From Prescottella soli (lineage in GTDB: Bacteria > Actinomycetota > Actinomycetes > Mycobacteriales > Mycobacteriaceae), in assembly GCF_040024445.1 (NCBI RefSeq), contig NZ_CP157276.1, positions 4,526,001-4,590,000 of the forward strand: a stretch of DNA of 64,000 nucleotides, read 5' to 3'. The translations under genes were made by a program, and so were the position numbers. The notes beneath the pieces are model-generated. The model did no database searches. It worked only from the letters and a program-made list of their open reading frames with translations, and had not been told where the DNA came from. Shown here in pieces: positions 42,473-50,568 of the stretch; position 1 is the first letter of the stretch, and every line of letters starts with the position of its first letter.

Positions 42473-43072
42473 GTGAAACTCCACAAGACTGCGGCTGTAT
42501 CCGTGCTGGCAATCGCGGCGCTGGGAGTCGCCAGCGGCACCGCGTATGCCGAACCTGGAGCGCCGCCGACCCCCGCGCCGATCCACTATCGGACGCAGAT
42601 CGGTGCGAACGGAACGTCGCTCGAGACCGTTCTCGATGCGGGTACGTTCCGCGTCGCCGGCAATGCGGTCGACGTCGTCGACCCGACCGGGGCCACGGTC
42701 GGCAGCATCCCGCTGACCTACCAGGTGGCCGGAACGGCCGTGCCGCTCGCGCCGTCGATCGACGGCGGCAGGCTCACTCTCACCCCGGAGGTCCCGGCGC
42801 AGGGAGTCGGTGCACTGCACGACGTGGACGCCCGGCAGGACGCCTACGACAATGTGGTCCGTCAGATCGAGCAGGGTTGGTTCAACGGCGGTGCCATGAA
42901 TGCACAGATCGGCGCCGGTGTCGGTGCGGTCGTCGGATGCGTGCTGTTCCTGTTCGTCGGCTGTATTCCGGGTGCGGCGATCGGTGGCGCCATCGGCGCA
43001 GCCACGGGGATCACGAACAACAATCCCGCGGTTCAGCCGGCCATCTTCGATTTCATCGCCACCCTCAACTGA
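42473..43072 (+). CDS. Secreted protein with glycine-rich C-terminal segment
   Basis: 199 residues from a GTG at 42473 with GGGAGC upstream; a further upstream ATG at 42413 would put the signal peptide inside. The N-terminus is a signal peptide (KLHKTAAVSVLAIAALGVASGTAYA, cleavage after AYA). The mature region has a beta-rich domain (YRTQIGANGTSLETVLDAGTFRVAGNAVDV...), and residues about 150-185 form a hydrophobic glycine-zipper-like stretch with two Cys. This architecture is common in Rhodococcus/Nocardia secreted proteins of unknown function (I believe the DUF8020 type, unverified). Convergent with a TetR gene. Confidence 0.65.
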   Translation: MKLHKTAAVSVLAIAALGVASGTAYAEPGAPPTPAPIHYRTQIGANGTSLETVLDAGTFRVAGNAVDVVDPTGATVGSIPLTYQVAGTAVPLAPSIDGGRLTLTPEVPAQGVGALHDVDARQDAYDNVVRQIEQGWFNGGAMNAQIGAGVGAVVGCVLFLFVGCIPGAAIGGAIGAATGITNNNPAVQPAIFDFIATLN

Positions 43073-43090
43073 AGCGCCTCTCGGGGCGAG

Positions 43091-43720
43091 TCACCGGGAT
43101 CCTGCCTCCGTGTCGGGGAGAGGCGGGCTCTGGCGGAGCAACGCGCGCACGTTGTCGGTGACGATCCGAGCCGAGATGGTGGGGTCGATCGCGCGCTGGA
43201 TACCCAGCCCCACACCGAGGCTGAGGATGCTGCGAGCTGCGTCCTCCGGCGGGATCGGCAGCCGGACCTGCATGGCAGCCGTGAGCGAATTCAGCAGCGC
43301 CAGAACCATTCCGTGGGCCATCGCAAGGGCGGAGGCGAGCGCCGCCGTGACTTCGGGATCGTGACGGGACGCGGCGATGAATTCGAACTCGAGCATCGTC
43401 CACTCGACGTCACCGAGGGTCCGTTCCGCCCAGTCCTGGACGCGCGCCAGCATCGCGTCGAGATCCGGGGTCTCGTCGAGCGCGAGCAGGGCCGCAATCT
43501 CCTCGAACTTGGACGAATGGATCAGGTCCAGGACCTCGAGGCACAACTCCTTCTTGCCGCGGAAGTTGGAGTAGACCGCGCCCTTCGAGTACCCCGCAGC
43601 GTCGGCCACCTTCTCCAGTGACGTCGCGGCGTAACCGTCGGTCAGGAACAGGTCGCGGGCGGTCGCGAGCAACTCGGCCCGGGTGCGGGCCTGGCTCTCG
43701 GATCTGGTCAAACGTGGCAT
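43091..43720 (-). CDS. TetR family transcriptional regulator
   Basis: 209 residues from the ATG at 43720; an upstream ATG at 43738 is possible. The DNA-binding domain is standard: ARTRAELLATARDLFLTDGYAATSLEKVADAAGYSKGAVYSNFRGKKEL. The ligand domain resembles the TetR_C subgroup found next to Baeyer-Villiger and lipase genes. It is divergent from a patatin-monooxygenase-SDR operon across 61 nt that contains a near-perfect 15-nt palindrome, so it probably represses that operon. Confidence 0.88.
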   Translation of the reverse strand: MPRLTRSESQARTRAELLATARDLFLTDGYAATSLEKVADAAGYSKGAVYSNFRGKKELCLEVLDLIHSSKFEEIAALLALDETPDLDAMLARVQDWAERTLGDVEWTMLEFEFIAASRHDPEVTAALASALAMAHGMVLALLNSLTAAMQVRLPIPPEDAARSILSLGVGLGIQRAIDPTISARIVTDNVRALLRQSPPLPDTEAGSR

Positions 43721-43744
43721 CGGGTCATTCTCTCCCAAACTTGG

Positions 43745-43759
43745 GGTACCGACGGTATC
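43745..43759. promoter_or_regulatory. Likely TetR operator
   Basis: GGTACCG-A-CGGTATC, a 15-nt palindrome with one mismatch (6 of 7 arm positions match), between the divergent TetR and patatin genes. Position and size suit a TetR operator. Confidence 0.45.
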
Positions 43760-43781
43760 TGAATTCTGTTAGCTTCTGAGT

Positions 43782-44726
43782 ATGACGTCGAGTGACACAC
43801 ATCTCTGTCGCGGTCTGGTGATCGGATGCGGGGGCACGCTCGGGGCGGCGTGGACCGTCGCGGCGCTGGTGGCGGTGCGCGACGCGCTCGGCTGGGACCC
43901 GCGCGACGCCGACGTCCTGATGGGTACCTCGGCGGGGGCCGAGCTGGTGACGATGCTGGGCAGCGGAATCGGTGTCGACGAGATCCTGGCGATGCAGTTG
44001 GGGGAGTCGACGCATCCCGTGCTCTCGGGGCATCTGGCCGGCGCGCCGGGTCGCTTCCCGCCGCTGCCGCGACCACGACTGGGCTCGCCCGGGCTACTGC
44101 GCCGGGGCCTGCCGACGGTGACCGGGCTCAGCGGGCTGCTCCCTGAGGGCGGCGGCGACGCGGGCTGGCTGGACCGGCTCGCGAACGGTCTCGGCGCCGG
44201 CGGCTGGGTCTCCCATCCCGACACCTGGCTGGTCGCGATGGACTACGCGACCGGTGAGCGGGTGGCGTTCGGTGCGCAGGGGGCGCCGCACGCGACACTG
44301 TCGGAGGCCCTGCGGGCGTCGTGGGCGATTCCCGGCTGGATGCCGCCGGTCCGGATCGGTGGCAGGCGATATGTCGACGGCGGCGCGGCGTCCACCGCGT
44401 CGGCCGACCTGCTGGCCGACCGCGGGCTCGACGAGGTGATCGTGCTGGCGCCCATGGCGTCTCGTGGTCGCGTCCGCGGCCGCGGCCCGGCCGCCCTCGA
44501 ACGAGCGGTGCTCCGGAACTGGATGAGCGCCGGACTCGACACCGAGTGCGCGGCGCTGGAGGCGTCCGGCACCCGCGTGGTCAGGATCGACGCGACCGCC
44601 GACGATCTCGCCGTGATAGGCGCCAACTTCATGGACGACCGACGACGGCTCGCGACCCTCGAACACTCGCTGCGCAGCACCCGGACCGCGGTGGAACGCG
44701 CCCTCACGACAGGAGACCGCGCATGA
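43782..44726 (+). CDS. Patatin-like phospholipase/acylhydrolase
   Basis: 314 residues. The glycine-rich oxyanion motif GCGGTLGAA is near the N-terminus, the nucleophile is the Ser of GTSAG at about 48-52, and the dyad Asp is in the VDGGAAS motif (about 200-205). These are complete patatin residues, implying hydrolysis of acyl esters of lipids. The stop overlaps the next ATG by four bases (ATGA). It heads the operon patatin-monooxygenase-SDR controlled by the divergent TetR. Confidence 0.88.
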   Translation: MTSSDTHLCRGLVIGCGGTLGAAWTVAALVAVRDALGWDPRDADVLMGTSAGAELVTMLGSGIGVDEILAMQLGESTHPVLSGHLAGAPGRFPPLPRPRLGSPGLLRRGLPTVTGLSGLLPEGGGDAGWLDRLANGLGAGGWVSHPDTWLVAMDYATGERVAFGAQGAPHATLSEALRASWAIPGWMPPVRIGGRRYVDGGAASTASADLLADRGLDEVIVLAPMASRGRVRGRGPAALERAVLRNWMSAGLDTECAALEASGTRVVRIDATADDLAVIGANFMDDRRRLATLEHSLRSTRTAVERALTTGDRA

Positions 44727-46201
44727 CCCGCCACCACGAGGTGATCGTCGTCGGCGCCGGGATCTCGGGCGTCGGTGCCGTGATCCGGCTGCAGCGCATG
44801 GGAATCGACGACGTCCTGATCCTCGAGAAGGGCGACGCCCTCGGTGGAACCTGGCGCGACAACACCTACCCCGGGTGCGCGTGCGACGTGCCGTCGGCGC
44901 TGTACTCGTACTCGTTCGCGCCCAACGCCGACTGGAGCCGACTGTTCGCGGGGCAGAACGAGATCCGCGAGTACATCGAGCGGACAGCGGCCGAACATCG
45001 GGTTCACGAGCGCGTCGAGTTCGACACCGAGCTGCTGCGCGCCCAGTGGGACGAGTCGTCGCGGCGGTGGATGCTCGAGACGTCGAACGGCGCGTTCACG
45101 GCGAACGCGGTCATCGCGGCCGCCGGCCCGTGGAACCAACCGCTGATCCCCGACATTCCGGGGCTCGACGGTTTCACCGGCGAGGTGTTCCACTCCTCGC
45201 GCTGGAACCACGACTACGACCTCGCCGGCAAGCGCGTCGCCGTCGTCGGGACCGGGGCGTCGGCGGTGCAGTTCGTACCGGAGATCGCGCCGGCAGTGGC
45301 GGAGTTGCACCTGTATCAGCGCACGGCGCAGTGGGTGCTGCCCAAGCCCGACACCGCGCTGCCGGCCCCGGTCCGCGCGGCGATGGGCGCGGCACCGGGA
45401 GCGTCGAAGGCGTTGCGGCGCATCCAGTACGGGATCATGGAGGCGCTCGGTGTCGGCTTCCGGAACCCATGGATGCTGCGGGTGATCCAGCAGATCGGCC
45501 GCGTGCAGCTGCGGGCGCAGATCCGGGACCCGGAACTGCGCCGGGCGCTCACCCCCGACTACACGCTCGGCTGCAAGCGCCTGCTGATGTCCAACACGTA
45601 CTACCCGGCGCTGAATCGCCCGAACGTCGAGGTGCACGCGAACGCGGTGCGGGAGGTCCGTGGCAACGTCGTGATCGGCGCCGACGGCGGGGAGCGCGAG
45701 GTGGACGCCGTCATCTTCGGCACCGGCTTCCACATCCTCGACATGCCCATCGCCTCCCGGGTGTTCGACGGCCACGGCCGCAGCCTCGACGACCACTGGA
45801 AGGGCAGTCCGCAGGCGTACCTCGGCACCACCGTGGCCGGGTTCCCCAACGCATTCGTGCTGCTCGGTCCGGCCCTCGGCACCGGACACACGTCGGCGTT
45901 CATGATCCTCGAGGCGCAACTCGACTACCTGGCCGCCGCGATTGCCGCGGCCCGGAAGGCGGGCTGGACCCGGATGGAGCCCCGCCCCGAGGTGCAGGCG
46001 GCGTTCAACGCCGAGGTGCAGCAGGCGCTGGCCACCACCGTCTACAACGCCGGCGGCTGCCAGAGCTACTTCCTCGACGTCAACGGGCGCAACAGCTTCA
46101 ACTGGCCGTGGTCCACCGGCCGGATGCGAGAGAGATTGCGGCACTTCGACGAATCGGCCTACCTGACGTCCACCGAGGCGGGGGAGAAGGTGCCGTCGTG
46201 A
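44723..46201 (+). CDS. Flavin-dependent Baeyer-Villiger-type monooxygenase
   Basis: 492 residues, FAD motif VGAGISGVG at the N-terminus, NADP motif VGTGASAVQ at about 175, and the Baeyer-Villiger fingerprint F-x-G-x3-H-x3-W (FTGEVFHSSRW) followed by N rather than the usual P/D. This fits class B flavin monooxygenases such as MymA/EthA. The ketone or sulfide substrate is not known. It overlaps the patatin stop and the SDR start, so three genes are translationally coupled. Confidence 0.88.
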   Translation: MTRHHEVIVVGAGISGVGAVIRLQRMGIDDVLILEKGDALGGTWRDNTYPGCACDVPSALYSYSFAPNADWSRLFAGQNEIREYIERTAAEHRVHERVEFDTELLRAQWDESSRRWMLETSNGAFTANAVIAAAGPWNQPLIPDIPGLDGFTGEVFHSSRWNHDYDLAGKRVAVVGTGASAVQFVPEIAPAVAELHLYQRTAQWVLPKPDTALPAPVRAAMGAAPGASKALRRIQYGIMEALGVGFRNPWMLRVIQQIGRVQLRAQIRDPELRRALTPDYTLGCKRLLMSNTYYPALNRPNVEVHANAVREVRGNVVIGADGGEREVDAVIFGTGFHILDMPIASRVFDGHGRSLDDHWKGSPQAYLGTTVAGFPNAFVLLGPALGTGHTSAFMILEAQLDYLAAAIAAARKAGWTRMEPRPEVQAAFNAEVQQALATTVYNAGGCQSYFLDVNGRNSFNWPWSTGRMRERLRHFDESAYLTSTEAGEKVPS

Positions 46202-47025
46202 CGAGGTATCCCGAGATCGCTCTCCCGGGCGCGCGGGTGCTCGTGACCGGCGCCGGGCGGGGCATCGGGCGCGCCACCGCGCACGCGTTCGCGTCCCGCG
46301 GTGCCGCAGTCGCCCTCGCCGACATCGACCGGGTCGCCGTGGAGGACGCCGCCGCGGGCGTCGGCACGCCCCACATGCTCGACGTGCGGTCCCGGACGTC
46401 GTGGGACGCGTGCGTCGCCGAGGTCGGGGAGATCGACATCCTCGTCAACAACGCCGGGGTGATGCCGGTCGGCGGGTTCCTCGACGAGTCGGACGCCACG
46501 GGGGAGATGACCCTCGACGTCAACGTGTGGGGGCCGATTCACGGCATGCGGACCGTGGTGCCCGGCATGATCGGCCGCGGCCGCGGGCACGTCGTCAACG
46601 TCGCGTCGCTGGCCGGCAAGATCGCGATCCCCGGGCTCGCCGTGTACAACGCGAGCAAGTATGCGGCCGTGGGACTCTCGGCCGCCGCCCGGCTGGAGTT
46701 CGCCGACCACGGCGTCAGCGTCTCCGCGGTGCTGCCGAGCGCGGTCCGCACGACGTTGACGTCGGGCATCCCGCTCGGGAAGGGGCTGCCGACCGTCGAC
46801 CCCGAGGACATCGCCGCCGCCGTCGTGCGCACCGTCCGCACCCGCCGCGCCGAGACTCCCGTGCCCGGCTACCTCGCGGCCCTCGACGTCGGACTCGCGG
46901 TGGCGCCCGAGCCGCTGATGCGGCTGATCCGGCGGGTCGTTGGTGGTCAGCGTGCGCTGACGAGCGTCGACCCCACGGCGCGAGCCGGCTACGACGCGCG
47001 TCTGCGGCGGACCGAAGGTCGGTAA
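46198..47025 (+). CDS. Short-chain dehydrogenase/reductase
   Basis: 275 residues from a GTG overlapping the monooxygenase stop (GTGA). The cofactor motif TGAGRGIG, NNAGVMP, catalytic Ser (NVASLAGKIA) and Tyr-Lys (YNASKYA) are intact. The C-terminus is hydrophobic and basic. With the monooxygenase and patatin it resembles mymA-type operons in mycobacteria, in which similar SDR and lipase/monooxygenase genes cluster. It may supply or consume the carbonyl substrate of the monooxygenase. Confidence 0.87.
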   Translation: MTRYPEIALPGARVLVTGAGRGIGRATAHAFASRGAAVALADIDRVAVEDAAAGVGTPHMLDVRSRTSWDACVAEVGEIDILVNNAGVMPVGGFLDESDATGEMTLDVNVWGPIHGMRTVVPGMIGRGRGHVVNVASLAGKIAIPGLAVYNASKYAAVGLSAAARLEFADHGVSVSAVLPSAVRTTLTSGIPLGKGLPTVDPEDIAAAVVRTVRTRRAETPVPGYLAALDVGLAVAPEPLMRLIRRVVGGQRALTSVDPTARAGYDARLRRTEGR

Positions 47026-47041
47026 CGCGCCTCCCGTCGAC

Positions 47042-47620
47042 TCAGCTCGGACTCGAGCTCGCACTCGAACTCGACGTCGAGCCGGTGCCGTCCGTGATGA
47101 ACGCGACGCCGGCTGCGGGGCCGCCGTCGGGCAGTTGCACGAGCGGGCTGTTGGTGAACTTCAGGGGTGTGTTGTCCCACCGCATCAGCGGGAAGCCGAC
47201 ATTCTCCTGCCACGTCTCGTGCAGGTTGACGACGATCGGGTTCGTGACCGCGCGGCCCTGCACGACCCAGAAGGTGTCCGGGGCGACCGACCCCACGCCG
47301 ACGAACTTCACCGTGGGGGAACTCAGCACGTTGATGTCGTAGACCCGCCGGTACTCGGTCAGCCTGGACGACGTCTTCGGACCTGGGTAGTCCCTGGTCA
47401 CGATCGCCTCGTAGATCGGGAATCCCGCGTTCCGGGCCGCGATCAGGGTCTGCGTCGTGAGCCCCTGCGGCGCCGCAACGTCCCCGAGCGCGGCACCCGC
47501 CGCGATCGCCGTGATCGGCGCCAGCGGATCCGGCGCGGCGACCGCCGGTGCGGCCGCGGCGCTACCGATCGCGACCGCGGCAACCGCCCCCACCAGTGCG
47601 CGTCTCGCTGCTGTGTTCAT
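47042..47620 (-). CDS. Secreted protein of unknown function
   Basis: 192 residues with a signal peptide (ARRALVGAVAAVAIGSAAAAPAVA, cleavage after AVAA). The mature part has a compact beta-rich region (SPTVKFVGVGSVAPDTFWVVQGRAV) and ends with a Ser-rich tail (about 180-192). No recognised domain. Convergent with the SDR gene, 17 nt between the stops. Ribosome-binding site GAGGGGG is present upstream of the ATG. Confidence 0.65.
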   Translation of the reverse strand: MNTAARRALVGAVAAVAIGSAAAAPAVAAPDPLAPITAIAAGAALGDVAAPQGLTTQTLIAARNAGFPIYEAIVTRDYPGPKTSSRLTEYRRVYDINVLSSPTVKFVGVGSVAPDTFWVVQGRAVTNPIVVNLHETWQENVGFPLMRWDNTPLKFTNSPLVQLPDGGPAAGVAFITDGTGSTSSSSASSSPS

Positions 47621-47723
47621 GGTCGTGTCCCCCTCCTGATCGACATCCCCGATGCCGGGATCCGTCGATACGGCCGCGGCTACGTCAGGACTGTCGGGAA
47701 AGGGAGCGTGACCATTACACGGG

Positions 47724-49253
47724 TCAGCCGAACTCCACCCCCTGCGCGAGGGGGAGTTCGTCCGAGTAGTTCACCGTGTTGGTGGCGCGGCGCATGTACG
47801 CCTTCCAGGCGTCCGAGCCGGATTCGCGTCCGCCGCCGGTCTCCTTCTCGCCGCCGAACGCGCCGCCGATCTCGGCGCCGGACGTGCCGATGTTGACGTT
47901 CGCGATGCCGCAGTCGGAGCCGTCGGCGGCCAGGAACCTCTCTGCCTCGCGCTGATCGGTCGTGAAGATCGCCGACGACAGCCCCTGTGGGACGCCGTTG
48001 TGCAGCGCGATCGCCTCGTCGAGCGTGTCGTACGCGAGCACGTAGAGGATCGGCGCGAACGTCTCGGCCCGCACGATCGTCGTCTGCGCCGGCATCCGCA
48101 CGACCGCGGGTGTCACGTAGAACGACGCGCCCGACCCGACCCGTTTGCCGCCGGTCACGACGACACCGCCGTCGCCGCGCGCGGTGTCCAGGGCGGCGTG
48201 CATGGCGTGGTACGCGGCCCCGGAGATCAGCGGTCCCACCAGGACGCCGTCGTCGAACGGGTTGCCCACCGCCAGCTGCCGGTACGCGTCGGCGATCCGG
48301 TTCGTCACGTCGTCGACGATCGAGCGGTGGACGATGAGGCGCCGCAACGTCGTGCAGCGCTGACCGGCCGTGCCCGCGGCCGCGAAGACGACGGCGCGCA
48401 CGGTGAGATCCAGGTCCGCCGACGGCGTCACCACCGCCCCGTTGTTGCCGCCGAGTTCCAGCAGGCACCGGCCGAAGCGGGCCGCGACCCGCGGCGCCAC
48501 CGCCCGGCCCATCCGCACCGATCCGGTGGCGCTCACGAGCGCGATCCGCGGATCGTCCACGAGCTGCTCGCCGACGACCGAGGTCCCGAGCACCACGTGG
48601 TGCAGGCCGTCCGGTGCATCGTGCTCGGCGGCGGCCCGGCGCAGCAGGGCGTCGCACGCGAGCGCGGTGAGCGGCGTGGTCTCCGACGGCTTCCACACCA
48701 CCGGGTCCCCGCACACCAGCGCGAGCGCGGTGTTCCACGACCACACCGCCACCGGGAAGTTGAACGCCGAGATCACCGCCACCACCCCGAGCGGATGCCA
48801 CGTCTCCGACAGCCGGTGCCCGGGCCGCTCCGATGCCATCGTGCGGCCGTACAACTGCCGCGACAGGCCGACCGCGAACTCGCAGACGTCGATCATCTCC
48901 TGCACCTCGCCGAGGGCCTCGGAGCGGATCTTGCCGGCCTCGAGCGTCACCAGGTCGGCCAGATCCGACTTGTGTTCGGCGAGCAGTTCCCCGAGCCGGC
49001 GAACCACCGCACCACGCCGGGGCGCGGGCACCGTGCGCCAGACCTCGAACGCGGCGTCCGCGCGTCCGATCGCCGCGTCGATGTCGGCGGACGTACTGGG
49101 GTGCAGGAACGCCAGCACGGAGCCGTCGATCGGGGTCCGCGCCGTCAGCGGGACCGGGCCGGCGTCACCGGCGATCTCGGGAAGTGTTGCGCCGCAACGG
49201 CTGAGTGCCGCGATCGCGCGATCCGCCGTCGCGCCGGTGCCGGGATGCGTCAT
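47724..49253 (-). CDS. pcd: Aminoadipate-semialdehyde/piperideine-6-carboxylate dehydrogenase
   Basis: NAD(P)-dependent oxidation of 2-aminoadipate 6-semialdehyde (piperideine-6-carboxylate) to 2-aminoadipate. 509 residues; the ATG at 49253 overlaps the DUF1338 gene's stop. ALDH7-type features are visible: SAFNFPVAVWSWNTALALVCGDPVVWKPSE, the catalytic Glu in LELGGNNGAVV, the catalytic Cys in AGQRCTTLRR, and the ALDH7 end GSDAWKAYMRRATNTVNYS. It is the partner of lat at 50569 and the ortholog position of Rv3293 (pcd). Confidence 0.92.
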   Translation of the reverse strand: MTHPGTGATADRAIAALSRCGATLPEIAGDAGPVPLTARTPIDGSVLAFLHPSTSADIDAAIGRADAAFEVWRTVPAPRRGAVVRRLGELLAEHKSDLADLVTLEAGKIRSEALGEVQEMIDVCEFAVGLSRQLYGRTMASERPGHRLSETWHPLGVVAVISAFNFPVAVWSWNTALALVCGDPVVWKPSETTPLTALACDALLRRAAAEHDAPDGLHHVVLGTSVVGEQLVDDPRIALVSATGSVRMGRAVAPRVAARFGRCLLELGGNNGAVVTPSADLDLTVRAVVFAAAGTAGQRCTTLRRLIVHRSIVDDVTNRIADAYRQLAVGNPFDDGVLVGPLISGAAYHAMHAALDTARGDGGVVVTGGKRVGSGASFYVTPAVVRMPAQTTIVRAETFAPILYVLAYDTLDEAIALHNGVPQGLSSAIFTTDQREAERFLAADGSDCGIANVNIGTSGAEIGGAFGGEKETGGGRESGSDAWKAYMRRATNTVNYSDELPLAQGVEFG

Positions 49254-50503
49254 GCCGGACTCCCTCCTGACTGCTCCTGCTGGTGCCGGTACAGCTCGTA
49301 CGGGTCGTGCACCCGGCGTCCGATGACGTCCGCCAGCGTGCCGAGGTCGTACACCGTCCCCGACTCGCCCGCCGCCGCGGTCGTGTCCCTGTCCAGGTTC
49401 GACCGGAAGATCCCCGCCGCCGACTTCGGCAGGAAGTCCTCGTAGACGATCGGCTCGCGCACCCCGTCGTGGTACGTGAAGTACGCCATGCCCCGCTTCT
49501 CGAGTTCGTCCTCGGAGGTCGGGAACCGCTTGTCCCACAGCCCGTCCACGTTCGACGGATCGCTGTCGAGCAGCTCGTCGTAGAGCGCGCGCCCGGACGG
49601 CGTGAGCGCGATCCCGCGGGCCTCGACCTCCCCGAACCGGACCCGCAGCTCGCCGTCGGTGATGGACCCGTCCCGCTCGACGAAGCTGCGCGGCTCGGCC
49701 AGGGCCCGGAACGACGTCTGCCGCAGCAGCACCGCCGGACCCGACCGGCGCGGCGGGCCCTGGATCCGGTCGATCATCGCGATCCCGCGCGCCGACATCC
49801 GCGCGTACAGGTCGTCGATGTCGAGCACCCGGGGGGTGAGGTGGTTGATGTGCGTGCTCGACACGCCGCCGATGTCGGCGGCCACCGCCGAGACCGCCTC
49901 GAGCTCCCGGTACCACGCGCGGTCGACCGGTTCGCCGGACAACTCGAACACCGCCGTCGCGAGCGAGACGAAACGCTCGGCCTGCCGCTCGTCGAGACCG
50001 CCGTCGTCCGCCGCGCGCCGGGCCAGGGCGAGGAGCACGTCGGGGAACAGTCGGCGCCGCTGCAGGAACGACTCGAGTCGGTGCTGGAGGTCGGCGTCGA
50101 AGAAGCGGCGGTCCGCGGTCGTGAGCATCGACGTGAACACCCGGAACGGGTTGCGGGCCAGCTCGTCGGGGTCGGTCGGGCGGAAAGCGGTCGACACCAC
50201 CGGCACCGGAGGGGTGGCCTCACGCAGGTCGTAGAAGCCGACCGGGTACATACCGAAACCGGCGAACAGGACGGCCACGTCGTGCATCTCCGACGGCGTC
50301 CCCACCCGGATGGCACCGTGCCGCTCGGCGGTCACCCGGGCGATGCTCCCGAGTCGCTGCGCCGTGTCGGGGTTCGCCGCCAGGAAGTCCGCATTGACCT
50401 GTTCGGTGACGTCGACGAGCGTCGTGTAGGCGGGCACTTCACGGCCGTACATGCGAGACAGCGCCGCAGCGAATCTCGACCGTAGCTCGTGGATTTCGGC
50501 CAT
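49250..50503 (-). CDS. DUF1338 2-oxoadipate dioxygenase/decarboxylase (HglS/YdcJ-like)
   Basis: 417 residues of the DUF1338/YdcJ family. Members characterised in Pseudomonas and plants (HglS) convert 2-oxoadipate to D-2-hydroxyglutarate with an iron centre; the conserved STHINHLTPR segment contains one likely iron ligand. The gene stop overlaps the pcd ATG, and the gene is divergent from lat. This places 2-oxoadipate oxidation in the lysine-degradation operon and suggests an annotation for Rv3292, which occupies the same place in M. tuberculosis. Start ATG at 50503 with GAGGAG close upstream. Confidence 0.85.
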   Translation of the reverse strand: MAEIHELRSRFAAALSRMYGREVPAYTTLVDVTEQVNADFLAANPDTAQRLGSIARVTAERHGAIRVGTPSEMHDVAVLFAGFGMYPVGFYDLREATPPVPVVSTAFRPTDPDELARNPFRVFTSMLTTADRRFFDADLQHRLESFLQRRRLFPDVLLALARRAADDGGLDERQAERFVSLATAVFELSGEPVDRAWYRELEAVSAVAADIGGVSSTHINHLTPRVLDIDDLYARMSARGIAMIDRIQGPPRRSGPAVLLRQTSFRALAEPRSFVERDGSITDGELRVRFGEVEARGIALTPSGRALYDELLDSDPSNVDGLWDKRFPTSEDELEKRGMAYFTYHDGVREPIVYEDFLPKSAAGIFRSNLDRDTTAAAGESGTVYDLGTLADVIGRRVHDPYELYRHQQEQSGGSPA

Positions 50504-50568
50504 CGCTCCTCGATCGTACGAGCCTCGATGCCCGGACGGGGGCCGGAATGCTGACGTAGCCTTTGGAT

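Noticed and set aside
47724-49916. Longer 730-codon version of the aldehyde dehydrogenase
   Set aside because: The extra N-terminal part overlaps the DUF1338 gene and is not ALDH-like. The ATG at 49253 gives the normal length and a 4-nt overlap.
50504-50568. An lrpA-like regulator between the DUF1338 gene and lat
   Set aside because: Only 65 bases separate the two genes, too short for a regulator gene, and no remnant is visible.
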